Positions 1-6,303 of a stretch of 8,952 bases of DNA are shown in pieces. The notes under the pieces are model-generated. The model saw nothing but the letters and a program-made list of their open reading frames with translations. It ran no database searches and had not been told where the DNA came from. The DNA lies in NCBI GenBank assembly GCA_945949385.1, contig CAMFEL010000083.1, positions 1 to 8,952 on the forward strand. The letters are read 5' to 3'. The position numbers and the translations under genes were made by a program. This DNA comes from an uncultured Clostridia bacterium (lineage in GTDB: Bacteria; Bacillota; Clostridia; Oscillospirales; CAG-272). Position 1 is the stretch's first letter. The number at the start of each line of letters is the position of its first letter.

Positions 1-60
1 ATATTCCTCTCTCCATTTCTGTCAGCTAATAATCAAATCTGAATTCCCAAAAACAATATC
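1..60 (+). repeat. Interspersed repeat, copy A (cut by the window edge)
   Basis: This copy shares 23 identical bases (positions 24-46, starting AGCTAATAATC) with the reverse complement of 8853-8875 at the other end of the window. The preceding ATATTCCTCTCTCC also matches that copy with one mismatch. The tail CAATATC (54-60) matches the tail of copy B. The hairpin head seen in the other copies would lie left of base 1. There are no coding signs. The family is not one I can name; it behaves like a short non-autonomous intergenic repeat. Confidence 0.8.
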
Positions 61-157
61 AGTTTTGAAAAACTTGCCTTCTGTGAGTAGCTATAAGTCT
101 GCTATCGACACGCTCCAAAGCTTTGCTGTATTTCCGCCGCGATATGTGCAGATTTAG
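61..157. other. Spacer between repeat copies A and B, no gene assigned
   Basis: The stretch has no start codon with a ribosome binding site on either strand. It contains a 10-base palindrome CAAAGCTTTG (116-125). On the minus strand a frame stays open from about 190 to a TGA at 59-61, but it has no credible start and runs through the head of repeat B. It could be part of a larger repeat unit that includes copies A and B, or a decayed fragment. No function is proposed. Confidence 0.4.
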
Positions 158-231
158 GCTGACGGGACAGCAGTCCCTTCGAATTTTCCTCACTAATTTC
201 TATAAGCTAATAATTAAATCCGAAACCAATA
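158..231 (+). repeat. Interspersed repeat, copy B, at the 3' end of murE
   Basis: The first 26 bases (158-183) are identical to the reverse complement of 8898-8923. They contain a GGGAC-AGCA-GTCCC hairpin at 164-177. Next come TTCTATAAGCTAATAAT (198-214), also shared with the right-end copy, and the tail CCAATATC shared with copy A and the diverged copy at 5807. The repeat stops directly at the murE stop codon (232-234), so the murE transcript would read tail first and hairpin head second. The hairpin lacks a following T-run on the minus strand, so it is not a standard intrinsic terminator. Confidence 0.85.
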
Positions 232-1707
232 TCACCCGATAGCGCTCATGGAAGCACATGCCTCAAGAATCAGCCGCCGTTCGCTGAAAGGCACTTTCTG
301 CCCGCAGATAAGCTGATATGTCTCATGCCCTTTGCCGGCAAACAATACAATATCCCCTCGCCGTGACATGCCCACCGCACGCCTTATTGCCTCACCGCGG
401 TCAATGACGCACTCATACGGCGTGTCAAAGTGCATATACGAAGCGATCTCATCAATAACCTCCTCCGGAGGCTCAAAATCCGGATTATCGGAGGTGATGA
501 TAACATAGTCTGCATACTTGCTTGCCGCCTCGGCAAGCTCCCTCCGCCGTCCGCGAGTACGCCCGCCTACGGAGCCGAAAACGCAGATTATGCGCTCGGG
601 CTCGTAATCGCGAAGCGTCGTCAGCGCACTGGTAAGACTGAGACCGTTGTGAGAATAATCGATAATAAATGTTCTGCCCGGAATACCCTCTACCACCTCA
701 AAGCGTCCCTGTACGGGAGTGCGTTCAAGCACGGAGGCCGAGAAATCCTCGGCAACACCGTAGCAGGCGGCAATTGCTATGGCGCACAGCCCGTTGTAAA
801 CGCTGAAAGTGCCGGGTGACATAAGACTTACGGGCACCGAATGAAGTCTGCCCGCTCTGCGGCACTCAAAGCGCACACCCAGAGAAGTATCGTTTCTGTA
901 TTTTTCAATGCCGAAAGCCCTGAAATCAGCTTCACTGTTTATACCGTAGGACACGGAGTTTCCCGACGTGCCCTCTGTCATATACCCGCTGCTTTCATCG
1001 TCGGCATTGTATATAATGTTTTTTGCGCCGAAATCGCTGAATAACCGCTTTTTGCAGCGGCGGTAATCCTCAAAATCGGGGTGTTCGCCTTCTCCGATAT
1101 GATCCTCGGACAAATTGGTAAACGCCGCCACCTCAAAAGGTATACCGTCAACTCTGTGATGCCCCAGAGCCTGCGAGGACACCTCAAGCACCGCGTACTT
1201 TACCCCCGATGCCACCATCAGTGCAAAATAGTGATGCAGCTCAAGGCTTTCGGGAGTGGTATTTACCGTTTCCGTATGCTGACCGTTTATAATGACTCCG
1301 TTGGAGCCGATGTACGCGCAGTTCATGCCGGCGGCGTTGAGTATGGCGGAGCATAGCAGCGCCGTAGTAGTCTTGCCTTTCGTGCCGGTAATTCCGATTA
1401 TGTGCAGTTTGTGAGCCGGATGGCCGTAATACTCGGCGGCAATTACGGGAAGAGCCGCTCTTGTGTCATCGGTCACCGCCTGCACAGCGTCATCGGGAAG
1501 CTCCAGAGTCCTTTCGCACAGAAACGCCCTGCAGCCGTTGTCGTATGCACGCATGGCGAAATCGTGACCGTCGCGCTTTGCGCCCACAAGGCACACAAAC
1601 AAGTCTCCTCCGCGAGCTTTGCGGGAATCGTACTCAATGCCCGTGCATTCGGGATCGCCTCCGCGCAGCTCGCCGGGTATATCCTTAATTATTCGGGAAA
1701 GCTTCAT
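232..1707 (-). CDS. murE: MurE-type UDP-MurNAc-L-Ala-D-Glu:diamino-acid ligase, probably L-lysine adding
   Basis: Cytoplasmic ATP-dependent Mur ligase that adds the third, diamino, residue to the peptidoglycan precursor UDP-MurNAc-L-Ala-D-Glu. The 491-residue length is normal for MurE. Visible landmarks are an N-terminal substrate-binding domain (YDSRK at 26-30), ATP loop GITGTKGKTTT (105-115), TTPESLEL (150-157), EVSSQAL (175-181, usually EVSSHAL), FTNLSEDHIG (196-205), likely carbamylated Lys219, GRFEVVE (334-340), DYSHNG (350-355) and GKGHE (458-462). The selectivity motif is DNPD (407-410). meso-Diaminopimelate enzymes carry DNPR, so the missing Arg, with the EHPDFEDY segment (208-215), favours L-Lys; this specificity is inferred. 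An AAGGAAAGGT ribosome binding site (1718-1727) lies 10 bases before the ATG. It is the last gene of the operon, 70 bases after the racemase. Another specialised MurE paralogue role is possible if the genome has a second murE. Confidence 0.93.
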   Translation of the reverse strand: MKLSRIIKDIPGELRGGDPECTGIEYDSRKARGGDLFVCLVGAKRDGHDFAMRAYDNGCRAFLCERTLELPDDAVQAVTDDTRAALPVIAAEYYGHPAHKLHIIGITGTKGKTTTALLCSAILNAAGMNCAYIGSNGVIINGQHTETVNTTPESLELHHYFALMVASGVKYAVLEVSSQALGHHRVDGIPFEVAAFTNLSEDHIGEGEHPDFEDYRRCKKRLFSDFGAKNIIYNADDESSGYMTEGTSGNSVSYGINSEADFRAFGIEKYRNDTSLGVRFECRRAGRLHSVPVSLMSPGTFSVYNGLCAIAIAACYGVAEDFSASVLERTPVQGRFEVVEGIPGRTFIIDYSHNGLSLTSALTTLRDYEPERIICVFGSVGGRTRGRRRELAEAASKYADYVIITSDNPDFEPPEEVIDEIASYMHFDTPYECVIDRGEAIRRAVGMSRRGDIVLFAGKGHETYQLICGQKVPFSERRLILEACASMSAIG

Positions 1708-1751
1708 TCACAACACTACCTTTCCTTATAATTTTCGCCTCACGGAAAAGC

Positions 1752-1773
1752 ATTTTCTGCAATCGTAGAAAAT
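1752..1773 (-). other. Small hairpin between racemase and murE genes
   Basis: ATTTTCT (1752-1758) and AGAAAAT (1767-1773) form a perfect 7-bp stem with an 8-base loop. On the minus-strand transcript it is followed by GCTTTTCC, a very weak T-run. It could slightly reduce read-through into murE or mark an RNA processing point, or be chance in an AT-rich gap. Confidence 0.3.
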
Positions 1774-1777
1774 ACTG

Positions 1778-2515
1778 CTACGCCATCAGATCGAATTCCG
1801 CAGGAAAGCCCACGGTCTTTTTGCCGCACAGGGTAATTGCCTTATGCGCCAGTACCTCAAGGGAATCCGCAAAGCGGCTGTCCCCACCGATCTCGCGGTT
1901 AATGAGGGACAGCTCCGTACAGCCCAGTATCATTCTGTCGCAGCCTTTTTTCGCAAGATGTTCGGCGACTGCATAAAACTTGTCCGTATCAGGGCTGCGC
2001 CCGCTTTTTACATCGCCGTATATAAGCTCGTGCAGATATCTCTGATACTTTTCGTCGGGTATTGCCCAATCAAGTCCCACAGCCTCCAGCTTGCCTTGAT
2101 AGGATAGGCTTGACACGGTGCCCTCCGTGGCCATAATTCCCGCCTTTTTGCATCCGGATACTTTAAGAAAAGCCGAGGTCTCCTCGATTATGCTGGGCAC
2201 GGGCACCTTTACGCAGGCTCTCACCTCATCAATAAAGTAATGCGCCGTGTTACAGGCAATGATAATGGCATCAGCACCGTAAATCTCAAGCCTTTTTGCG
2301 TCCTCCACCATATACGGCAGGGGACTTACATCGCTTTTCTTCATTATATAAGCGGTTCTGTCCGGGGTAGTGGCGTTTGATGACAGGATAATATCAATAT
2401 GCTCCTGGTCACAGGAGGCCTTTGTGTGAGCGGTTATAAGCTCGTACAGATAAGCGCTGGACATAGGGCCCAGTCCGCCCAGTATGCCGAGCAACGGCTG
2501 TTTTTGCGGAGTCAA
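1778..2515 (-). CDS. Aspartate/glutamate racemase-family protein (probable aspartate racemase), TTG start
   Basis: Predicted cofactor-independent racemase interconverting L- and D-aspartate in the cytoplasm through two catalytic cysteines. With the TTG start the protein has 245 residues, typical of the family. It shows the N-terminal GILGGLGPMSS (10-20), first catalytic motif ACNTAH (Cys88) and second catalytic motif GCTEL (Cys199). The open frame continues about 100 codons upstream, but that part overlaps the ligase gene in another frame and is not family-like. The TTG at 2513-2515 has an AAGGTG ribosome binding site at proper distance and puts the first beta-strand at the N-terminus. It lies 28 bases after the ATP-grasp ligase stop. 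The pairing of D-Asp ligase and racemase genes matches E. faecium Aslfm/Racfm, which is why aspartate is preferred over glutamate as substrate. Glutamate or another acidic amino acid cannot be excluded. Confidence 0.88.
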   Translation of the reverse strand: MTPQKQPLLGILGGLGPMSSAYLYELITAHTKASCDQEHIDIILSSNATTPDRTAYIMKKSDVSPLPYMVEDAKRLEIYGADAIIIACNTAHYFIDEVRACVKVPVPSIIEETSAFLKVSGCKKAGIMATEGTVSSLSYQGKLEAVGLDWAIPDEKYQRYLHELIYGDVKSGRSPDTDKFYAVAEHLAKKGCDRMILGCTELSLINREIGGDSRFADSLEVLAHKAITLCGKKTVGFPAEFDLMA

Positions 2516-2520
2516 GGAAA

Positions 2521-2529
2521 CACCTTCTT
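2521..2529 (-). promoter_or_regulatory. Ribosome binding site that decides the racemase start
   Basis: On the minus strand this reads AAGAAGGTG, and its GG lies 7 bases before the TTG at 2515. No ATG or GTG in this frame has comparable support. The next in-frame ATG would remove the GILGGLGP strand. Confidence 0.65.
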
Positions 2530-2543
2530 TTTTTGGCAATTGA

Positions 2544-3788
2544 CTATTTTGACTTTGGGTAGTAAATTCTGAACTTTTTTCTCTGCCGTCTGAGCTGTTC
2601 CAAAACGCACAGAGTGCGCAGAGGATTGAGACGGAGATCGTAGGAATACAGAAGCGAGCAGGTATCCTTTTTCTCTTTTGCAAGCGCTTTTGCCCTTGCC
2701 GCAAGAGATGAATCCTCCGTATAGGTATATGCCACGGAAGCGGGAACATGATGCCAGAAATGAACGTTTTCGTTAAGCACGCAGTCCGACTCTCCGTCAT
2801 CCCACTTTTCAACCGCAAGGCGGGCAATATTCATTCCGCAGGAGGTGACATAGAAATTACTGCGTCCCTGACGCAGGTTTATCTCGAACACTCTGAAATC
2901 GTCACCCTGCCCCGTATATTTAATATCAAAATTGGAAAAGCCCGTATAGCCCACAGCTTCAAGCATATCCTTTATATTTTTGACAATCGACAAAGACTCT
3001 GTGGGCTCGGTCACTATAGCCGCGTGATTGCCCAATCCCTTGGGGGTATGCTCCTCGATCATGGTGTGACCGAGGCACATGGCGCGCACCTTTCCGTTTT
3101 TGTCGGAAAACGCCGTCAGCACTCTCATATGGGAGTCCCCGCCGCCGATAAGCTCCTGAATTATCATTTTGTCGGCATAGCCGGAGGCGTAAATACGGGA
3201 AACGATAGCTGCCGCTTCCTCTTTATTTTCGGCGGTATACACCTTTTTCATACCGTCAAAGGGGTGCTTCCAGTAATCGACACTGGAGGAAGGCTTTACT
3301 ATTACGGGATAATCGAAGCCCAAAACCGCGGAGTCGATTTCCTCCGGATCTGCGGGAGAAGTCAGCACCTTTGTGGCAGGATAGGGAATACCGTATTTGT
3401 CGCACACCTCGTAAAACTCCGCCTTTTTCTGAATGGAGCCGTACAGCTCGGGCGAGGGGGACGGAGCTATGTACTCGGGAAGCTCCCCTTTGCGCCTGAT
3501 TATCATGGCGGCATAGTCATCCGTACAGCCGAAAAGATAAAGGCGGCTATCCCTGTGCTGCTTTGCAAATTCGTGCAGCTCACGGAGCATGGTATCCTCG
3601 TTGTCCATATCGGGCACGGTCTTGAAATTTATTATTTTAGAATACTTGGTTGCGGAGATCTCATATCTGCCGAAGGCGTAGGAGGTTACGCCGTACGCCT
3701 CGTGAAAGGCTCTGGCAAAGTTGTAGCAATTAAGATCCGCGCCCAGAAATACGGGAATTATCTGCTTTTCTTTATCTGCTGTTTCCAT
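2544..3788 (-). CDS. ATP-grasp carboxylate-amine ligase, probable D-aspartate ligase for the peptidoglycan side chain
   Basis: Predicted to activate D-aspartate as an acyl phosphate and join it to the side-chain amine of the third residue of the peptidoglycan precursor, as E. faecium Aslfm does. The 414 residues fit the family. The N-terminal pre-ATP-grasp domain has IPVFLGADLNCYNFARAFHE (11-30). The ATP-grasp core has FDYPVIVKPSSS (158-169), MIIQELIGGG (208-217) and the metal/ATP site FRVFEINLRQGRSN (298-311), where Glu302 and Asn304 are the expected magnesium ligands. The C-terminal ~90 residues are more variable and basic. The ATG at 3786-3788 follows an AAAAGAGGTC ribosome binding site by about 8-10 bases and lies 31 bases after the asparagine synthase stop. 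The D-Asp assignment rests on family resemblance plus the adjacent racemase and amidotransferase. Other acidic D-amino acids remain possible. Confidence 0.85.
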   Translation of the reverse strand: METADKEKQIIPVFLGADLNCYNFARAFHEAYGVTSYAFGRYEISATKYSKIINFKTVPDMDNEDTMLRELHEFAKQHRDSRLYLFGCTDDYAAMIIRRKGELPEYIAPSPSPELYGSIQKKAEFYEVCDKYGIPYPATKVLTSPADPEEIDSAVLGFDYPVIVKPSSSVDYWKHPFDGMKKVYTAENKEEAAAIVSRIYASGYADKMIIQELIGGGDSHMRVLTAFSDKNGKVRAMCLGHTMIEEHTPKGLGNHAAIVTEPTESLSIVKNIKDMLEAVGYTGFSNFDIKYTGQGDDFRVFEINLRQGRSNFYVTSCGMNIARLAVEKWDDGESDCVLNENVHFWHHVPASVAYTYTEDSSLAARAKALAKEKKDTCSLLYSYDLRLNPLRTLCVLEQLRRQRKKFRIYYPKSK

Positions 3789-3819
3789 TTATATATGACC
3801 TCTTTTCGGTTGAGAAAAA

Positions 3820-5682
3820 TCAGCTATGGGAGGAGAAAGCGGCGCCTTCAAGAAACTGCTCGTGCCAAACGAGGAAGGTATACGCCGTCCATATCTTGCG
3901 CCTGTTGTGGGCGGGATCGTCAAGGAGAGAAAGCAGCCTGTCCTGTTCGAAATACTCGCCTGCCGCGTCACAGGCAAAGGCTTTTCTTACCCGTCCCGAA
4001 AAGTCCTCGTCGCAAAGCCAGCGGGCAATGGGCACGGGAAAGCCTTTTTTCTTTCTGTTTGCCCACTGATCGGGCAGGGTCTTGTTGGCGGCGCGGCGAA
4101 GCACCTCTTTTGTATCTCCCGCGATCTTATAGGAAGCGGGATATGTGCACGCCTCTCTCATGACCTCCTTGTCAAGGTAAGGCACGCGAAGCTCCAGAGA
4201 ATGAGCCATGCTCATTTTGTCCGCTTTCAGAAGAATATCTCCGGGCAGCCACAGATTAAGGTCAAGATACTGCTTTTTTTCAAGCTCGGAAAGTCCTTTA
4301 ACACGGTCGTATATTGGCGCCGCCACCTCCCGTGCGGTAGGCCCCACACGGTATTTGGGGCGCAGAATGTCAAAGGCTTCCTTTTCCGTAAATACCAGAG
4401 CCTGACCGATAAACCAGTCCTCCGGTCTGCCGCTGCCTTTTATAATAAAGTCGTGACCCTTGAAATAAGGCAGATGCTGTGCTATGTCCGAGGCTCCGCG
4501 GCGGATAAAGCCGGGCAGCTTTTTGTATTTTCTCATTCCGGGCGTTTCGTCGTACCACTCGTAGCCGGCGTAGATTTCGTCCGCACCCTCTCCCGAAAGC
4601 ACAACGGTCACATGCTCTTTCGCAAGCTTTGACAGAAAATACAGAGGGACGGAGGAGGGATTTGACTGAGGCTCGTCCATATGATACTGAATTTCGGCAA
4701 ATGTCTCAATGCACTTGTCGCTTTCCAGCATTTTGCGGTAATTCTTTATACCCAGAAGCTTTGAAAGCTCTCCCGCCTCGCTTGTCTCGTCGAATTTATG
4801 AGAGCCGTCGCCGGAGTCAAAGCCTACGGAAAAGGTCTCGTCCGGCATAAGGCAGGCGGTAATATAGCTTGAGTCCACGCCTCCGGACAGGAAAGAGCCT
4901 ACCTTTACATCGCTTATGCGGTGCGCCGCTACGGACTCGTGAACTCTTGCGTCAATCTCGTCGGCGCACCGATCAAAACTTTTGTCCGTTTTATGCGTAA
5001 AGTCTGCGTCCCAATAGCGCTCGGTGTGCATCTGACCCTCATGCCAGGTAAACCAATGCGCGGCGGGCAGCTTGTATGTGCCCTTGAAGAAGGTCTCCTC
5101 CATGGCGCTGAACTGGAAGGTGAGATATGGGCGCAGCGCCTCGGGGTTTATTTCCGGCTTGAAGGCAGGGTGCTCGAAAAAGCTTTTAATTTCAGAGCCG
5201 AATATAAGTCCGCCGTCGGCAAAACGAGAATAGTAAAAGGGCTTTATGCCGAAGCAGTCCCTCGCTCCGTACAGGGTACGGGTATTTGCGTCCCATATGG
5301 CGAAAGCAAACATTCCGCGAAGCTTTTCCGCCAGAGATGTGCCGTATTCCTCCCAGCCGTGGACAAGCACCTCCGTATCGCAGCGGGTCTTGAATATATG
5401 CCCGCGGGAGATAAGCTGTGCTCTCAGCTCTTCAAAATTATAAACCTCGCCGTTATATACTATAACAACGCTGCCGTCCTCGTTATACATAGGCTGATGA
5501 CCGTCGGACAGGTCGATAATGCTCAGTCTGCGGTGACCGAGAGCGATGCAGTCAAAACGGTCCTCTCCGCTCACATGGTAGCCCTCCATATCGGGGCCGC
5601 GGTGGATTATCCTGTCTGCCATCTGCCGTATAACGGCGTCTCTGTTTACTATATTTCCCGTAAAGCCTACAAATCCGCACAT
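3820..5682 (-). CDS. Glutamine-hydrolysing asparagine synthase homologue, probable D-Asp amidating (AsnH-like)
   Basis: Class II glutamine amidotransferase fused to an AsnB-type synthetase; it would use glutamine and ATP to convert an aspartyl carboxylate to the amide. The 620-residue length is typical. Start chosen at the ATG giving MCGFVGF, because Cys2 must be N-terminal to act as nucleophile. An in-frame ATG 13 codons earlier would bury it. Visible parts are glutaminase residues HRRLSI (50-55), YNGEVYN (76-82) and CDTEV (101-105), then the synthetase pyrophosphate motif SFLSGGVDSS (263-272) and LSGEGADEIYAGY (362-374). Upstream is GGGAAAGGA (5696-5704), slightly far from the start. First gene of the operon. 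Ordinary L-asparagine synthesis is the alternative, but its position ahead of a D-Asp ligase and a racemase suggests amidation of D-Asp in the peptidoglycan branch, as Lactococcus lactis AsnH does. Substrate choice cannot be read from the motifs. Confidence 0.92.
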   Translation of the reverse strand: MCGFVGFTGNIVNRDAVIRQMADRIIHRGPDMEGYHVSGEDRFDCIALGHRRLSIIDLSDGHQPMYNEDGSVVIVYNGEVYNFEELRAQLISRGHIFKTRCDTEVLVHGWEEYGTSLAEKLRGMFAFAIWDANTRTLYGARDCFGIKPFYYSRFADGGLIFGSEIKSFFEHPAFKPEINPEALRPYLTFQFSAMEETFFKGTYKLPAAHWFTWHEGQMHTERYWDADFTHKTDKSFDRCADEIDARVHESVAAHRISDVKVGSFLSGGVDSSYITACLMPDETFSVGFDSGDGSHKFDETSEAGELSKLLGIKNYRKMLESDKCIETFAEIQYHMDEPQSNPSSVPLYFLSKLAKEHVTVVLSGEGADEIYAGYEWYDETPGMRKYKKLPGFIRRGASDIAQHLPYFKGHDFIIKGSGRPEDWFIGQALVFTEKEAFDILRPKYRVGPTAREVAAPIYDRVKGLSELEKKQYLDLNLWLPGDILLKADKMSMAHSLELRVPYLDKEVMREACTYPASYKIAGDTKEVLRRAANKTLPDQWANRKKKGFPVPIARWLCDEDFSGRVRKAFACDAAGEYFEQDRLLSLLDDPAHNRRKIWTAYTFLVWHEQFLEGAAFSSHS

Positions 5683-5752
5683 ATATTTAGATTTATCCTT
5701 TCCCGCGCCGTGCCGCAGCATTTTGCAAAGGGCAGGCGCAGATTTTTTTGAT

Positions 5753-5779
5753 TTTATATTGTTATATTTTTATTGCGAA
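5753..5779 (-). promoter_or_regulatory. Weak candidate promoter for the cell-wall operon
   Basis: The minus strand here is strongly AT-rich. It has a TATAAA (5753-5758) and, 15 bases upstream, TTCGCA (5774-5779). The spacing is shorter than ideal and the -35 matches poorly. An alternative is TTGATC (5790-5795) with TAAAAA 17 bases downstream. A promoter is expected in this gap, but the exact site is uncertain. Confidence 0.25.
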
Positions 5780-5806
5780 GTGGGGTGATGATCAAAAATT
5801 ACATTT

Positions 5807-5880
5807 ATATTGGTATAGAATTTAGATTTAGTTGTTTTCTGACAGAAATAAGGGCAGATAAAATCGAAGGGATGACTCCG
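5807..5880 (-). repeat. Interspersed repeat, copy D (diverged)
   Basis: Read on the plus strand, this has ATATTGGTATAGAATTTAGATTT, then CTGACAGAAAT and ATCGAAGGGA. These align in order with the right-end copy (ATAGAATTCAGATTTG...ATTCGAAGGGA) and with the reverse complement of copy A (CTGACAGAAATGGAG). The GGGAC hairpin head is not conserved here. It lies between the divergent operons, on the cell-wall side, so it may overlap upstream control elements of the asparagine synthase gene. Confidence 0.6.
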
Positions 5881-6188
5881 CCGACACCACTGCAAGGCAC
5901 TTCCTGACCGGCAAAAAAGGACATATGGGGCGGCTACGCTCTGCTCTCTTGAGAATCTCTCTTTTTCCCTACACGGTCGAATTGCATGGCTTTGCGTTGA
6001 AAGGGCATTTTTGCGAGGCCGTCAATTTCGCGGCCGGGCAAGGTACGGGCGGTCAAAGCCGCAAAGGCTTGCGCCGCAAAGACTATTTTATTTATTATAC
6101 CATACCTTACACTAAAAATAAAGAGGAAGGAAGCATTTTTTGATATTCGCCGCCTACGACATAAAAATCGGGAATTTTCAAAAATCTA
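5881..6188. other. Intergenic region with no gene recognised
   Basis: The stretch lies between the diverged repeat and the importer promoter. One 72-codon plus-strand frame (5925-6143) has an AAAGGA only about 3 bases before its ATG and no recognisable domain, so it is not called as a gene. The part from about 6000 to 6080 is GC-rich, with CGGCCG, a small AAGCC-GCAA-AGGCTT-like inverted repeat and a direct repeat GCCGCAAAG (two copies near 6058-6082). It is followed by an abrupt AT-rich block at 6081-6120. A weak TTGCGC (6069-6074)/TATTAT (6093-6098) pair with an 18-base spacer could be a secondary promoter. No RNA family is recognised. Confidence 0.4.
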
Positions 6189-6217
6189 TTGACAAACGCC
6201 GTATGCCGCGGTATTAT
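6189..6217 (+). promoter_or_regulatory. Sigma-A (sigma-70) promoter of the amino-acid importer operon
   Basis: The -35 box TTGACA (6189-6194) is perfect consensus. The -10 box TATTAT (6212-6217) differs at one base, and the spacer is 17 bases. Transcription should begin near 6224, leaving a leader of about 80 bases before the binding-protein gene. No separate operator could be identified. Confidence 0.8.
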
Positions 6218-6236
6218 ATACATACAGTTTATCACA

Positions 6237-6274
6237 TTATCGCGTTAAAGCGGTAAAACGGCGGCGCTCCGCCG
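6237..6274 (+). promoter_or_regulatory. Two adjacent hairpins in the importer leader
   Basis: TTATCGC (6237-6243) pairs with GCGGTAA (6250-6256), with one G-U pair and a 6-base loop. CGGCGG (6259-6264) pairs with CCGCCG (6269-6274) over a CGCT loop. They lie between the predicted transcription start and the AAAGGA ribosome binding site (6289-6294). The leader is too short for a T-box or a typical amino-acid riboswitch. A role in mRNA stability is plausible but unproven. Confidence 0.4.
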
Positions 6275-6303
6275 AATATTTTCAGCCGAAAGGAATATTT
6301 ATT

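Noticed and set aside
164..177. GGGAC-AGCA-GTCCC hairpin as an intrinsic terminator for the wall operon
   Set aside because: The stem is only 5 bp and no T-run follows it on the minus strand. It is better explained as the head of the interspersed repeat.
2748..4163. A 471-codon open frame on the plus strand
   Set aside because: It lies antisense to the well-supported ATP-grasp ligase and the end of the asparagine synthase, has no recognisable domain and no ribosome binding site. It is a shadow frame.
4921..5751. A 276-codon plus-strand frame opposite the asparagine synthase N-terminus
   Set aside because: It is fully antisense to conserved glutaminase-domain coding sequence and shows no family features.
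5925..6143. A 72-codon plus-strand frame in the intergenic region
   Set aside because: The AAAGGA is only about 3 bases from the ATG, there is no domain or membrane segment, and the frame crosses a GC-rich repeat-like patch. Retained only as a description of the gap.
6140..6256. A 38-codon TTG-start frame with AGGAAGG upstream, considered as a leader peptide for the importer
   Set aside because: Its start lies upstream of the near-consensus promoter at 6189-6217, so the main transcript would lack the start codon; the peptide shows no run of control codons.
6224..6303. T-box or amino-acid riboswitch in the importer leader
   Set aside because: The leader is only ~80 bases, has two simple hairpins and no terminator/antiterminator pair or T-box sequence.
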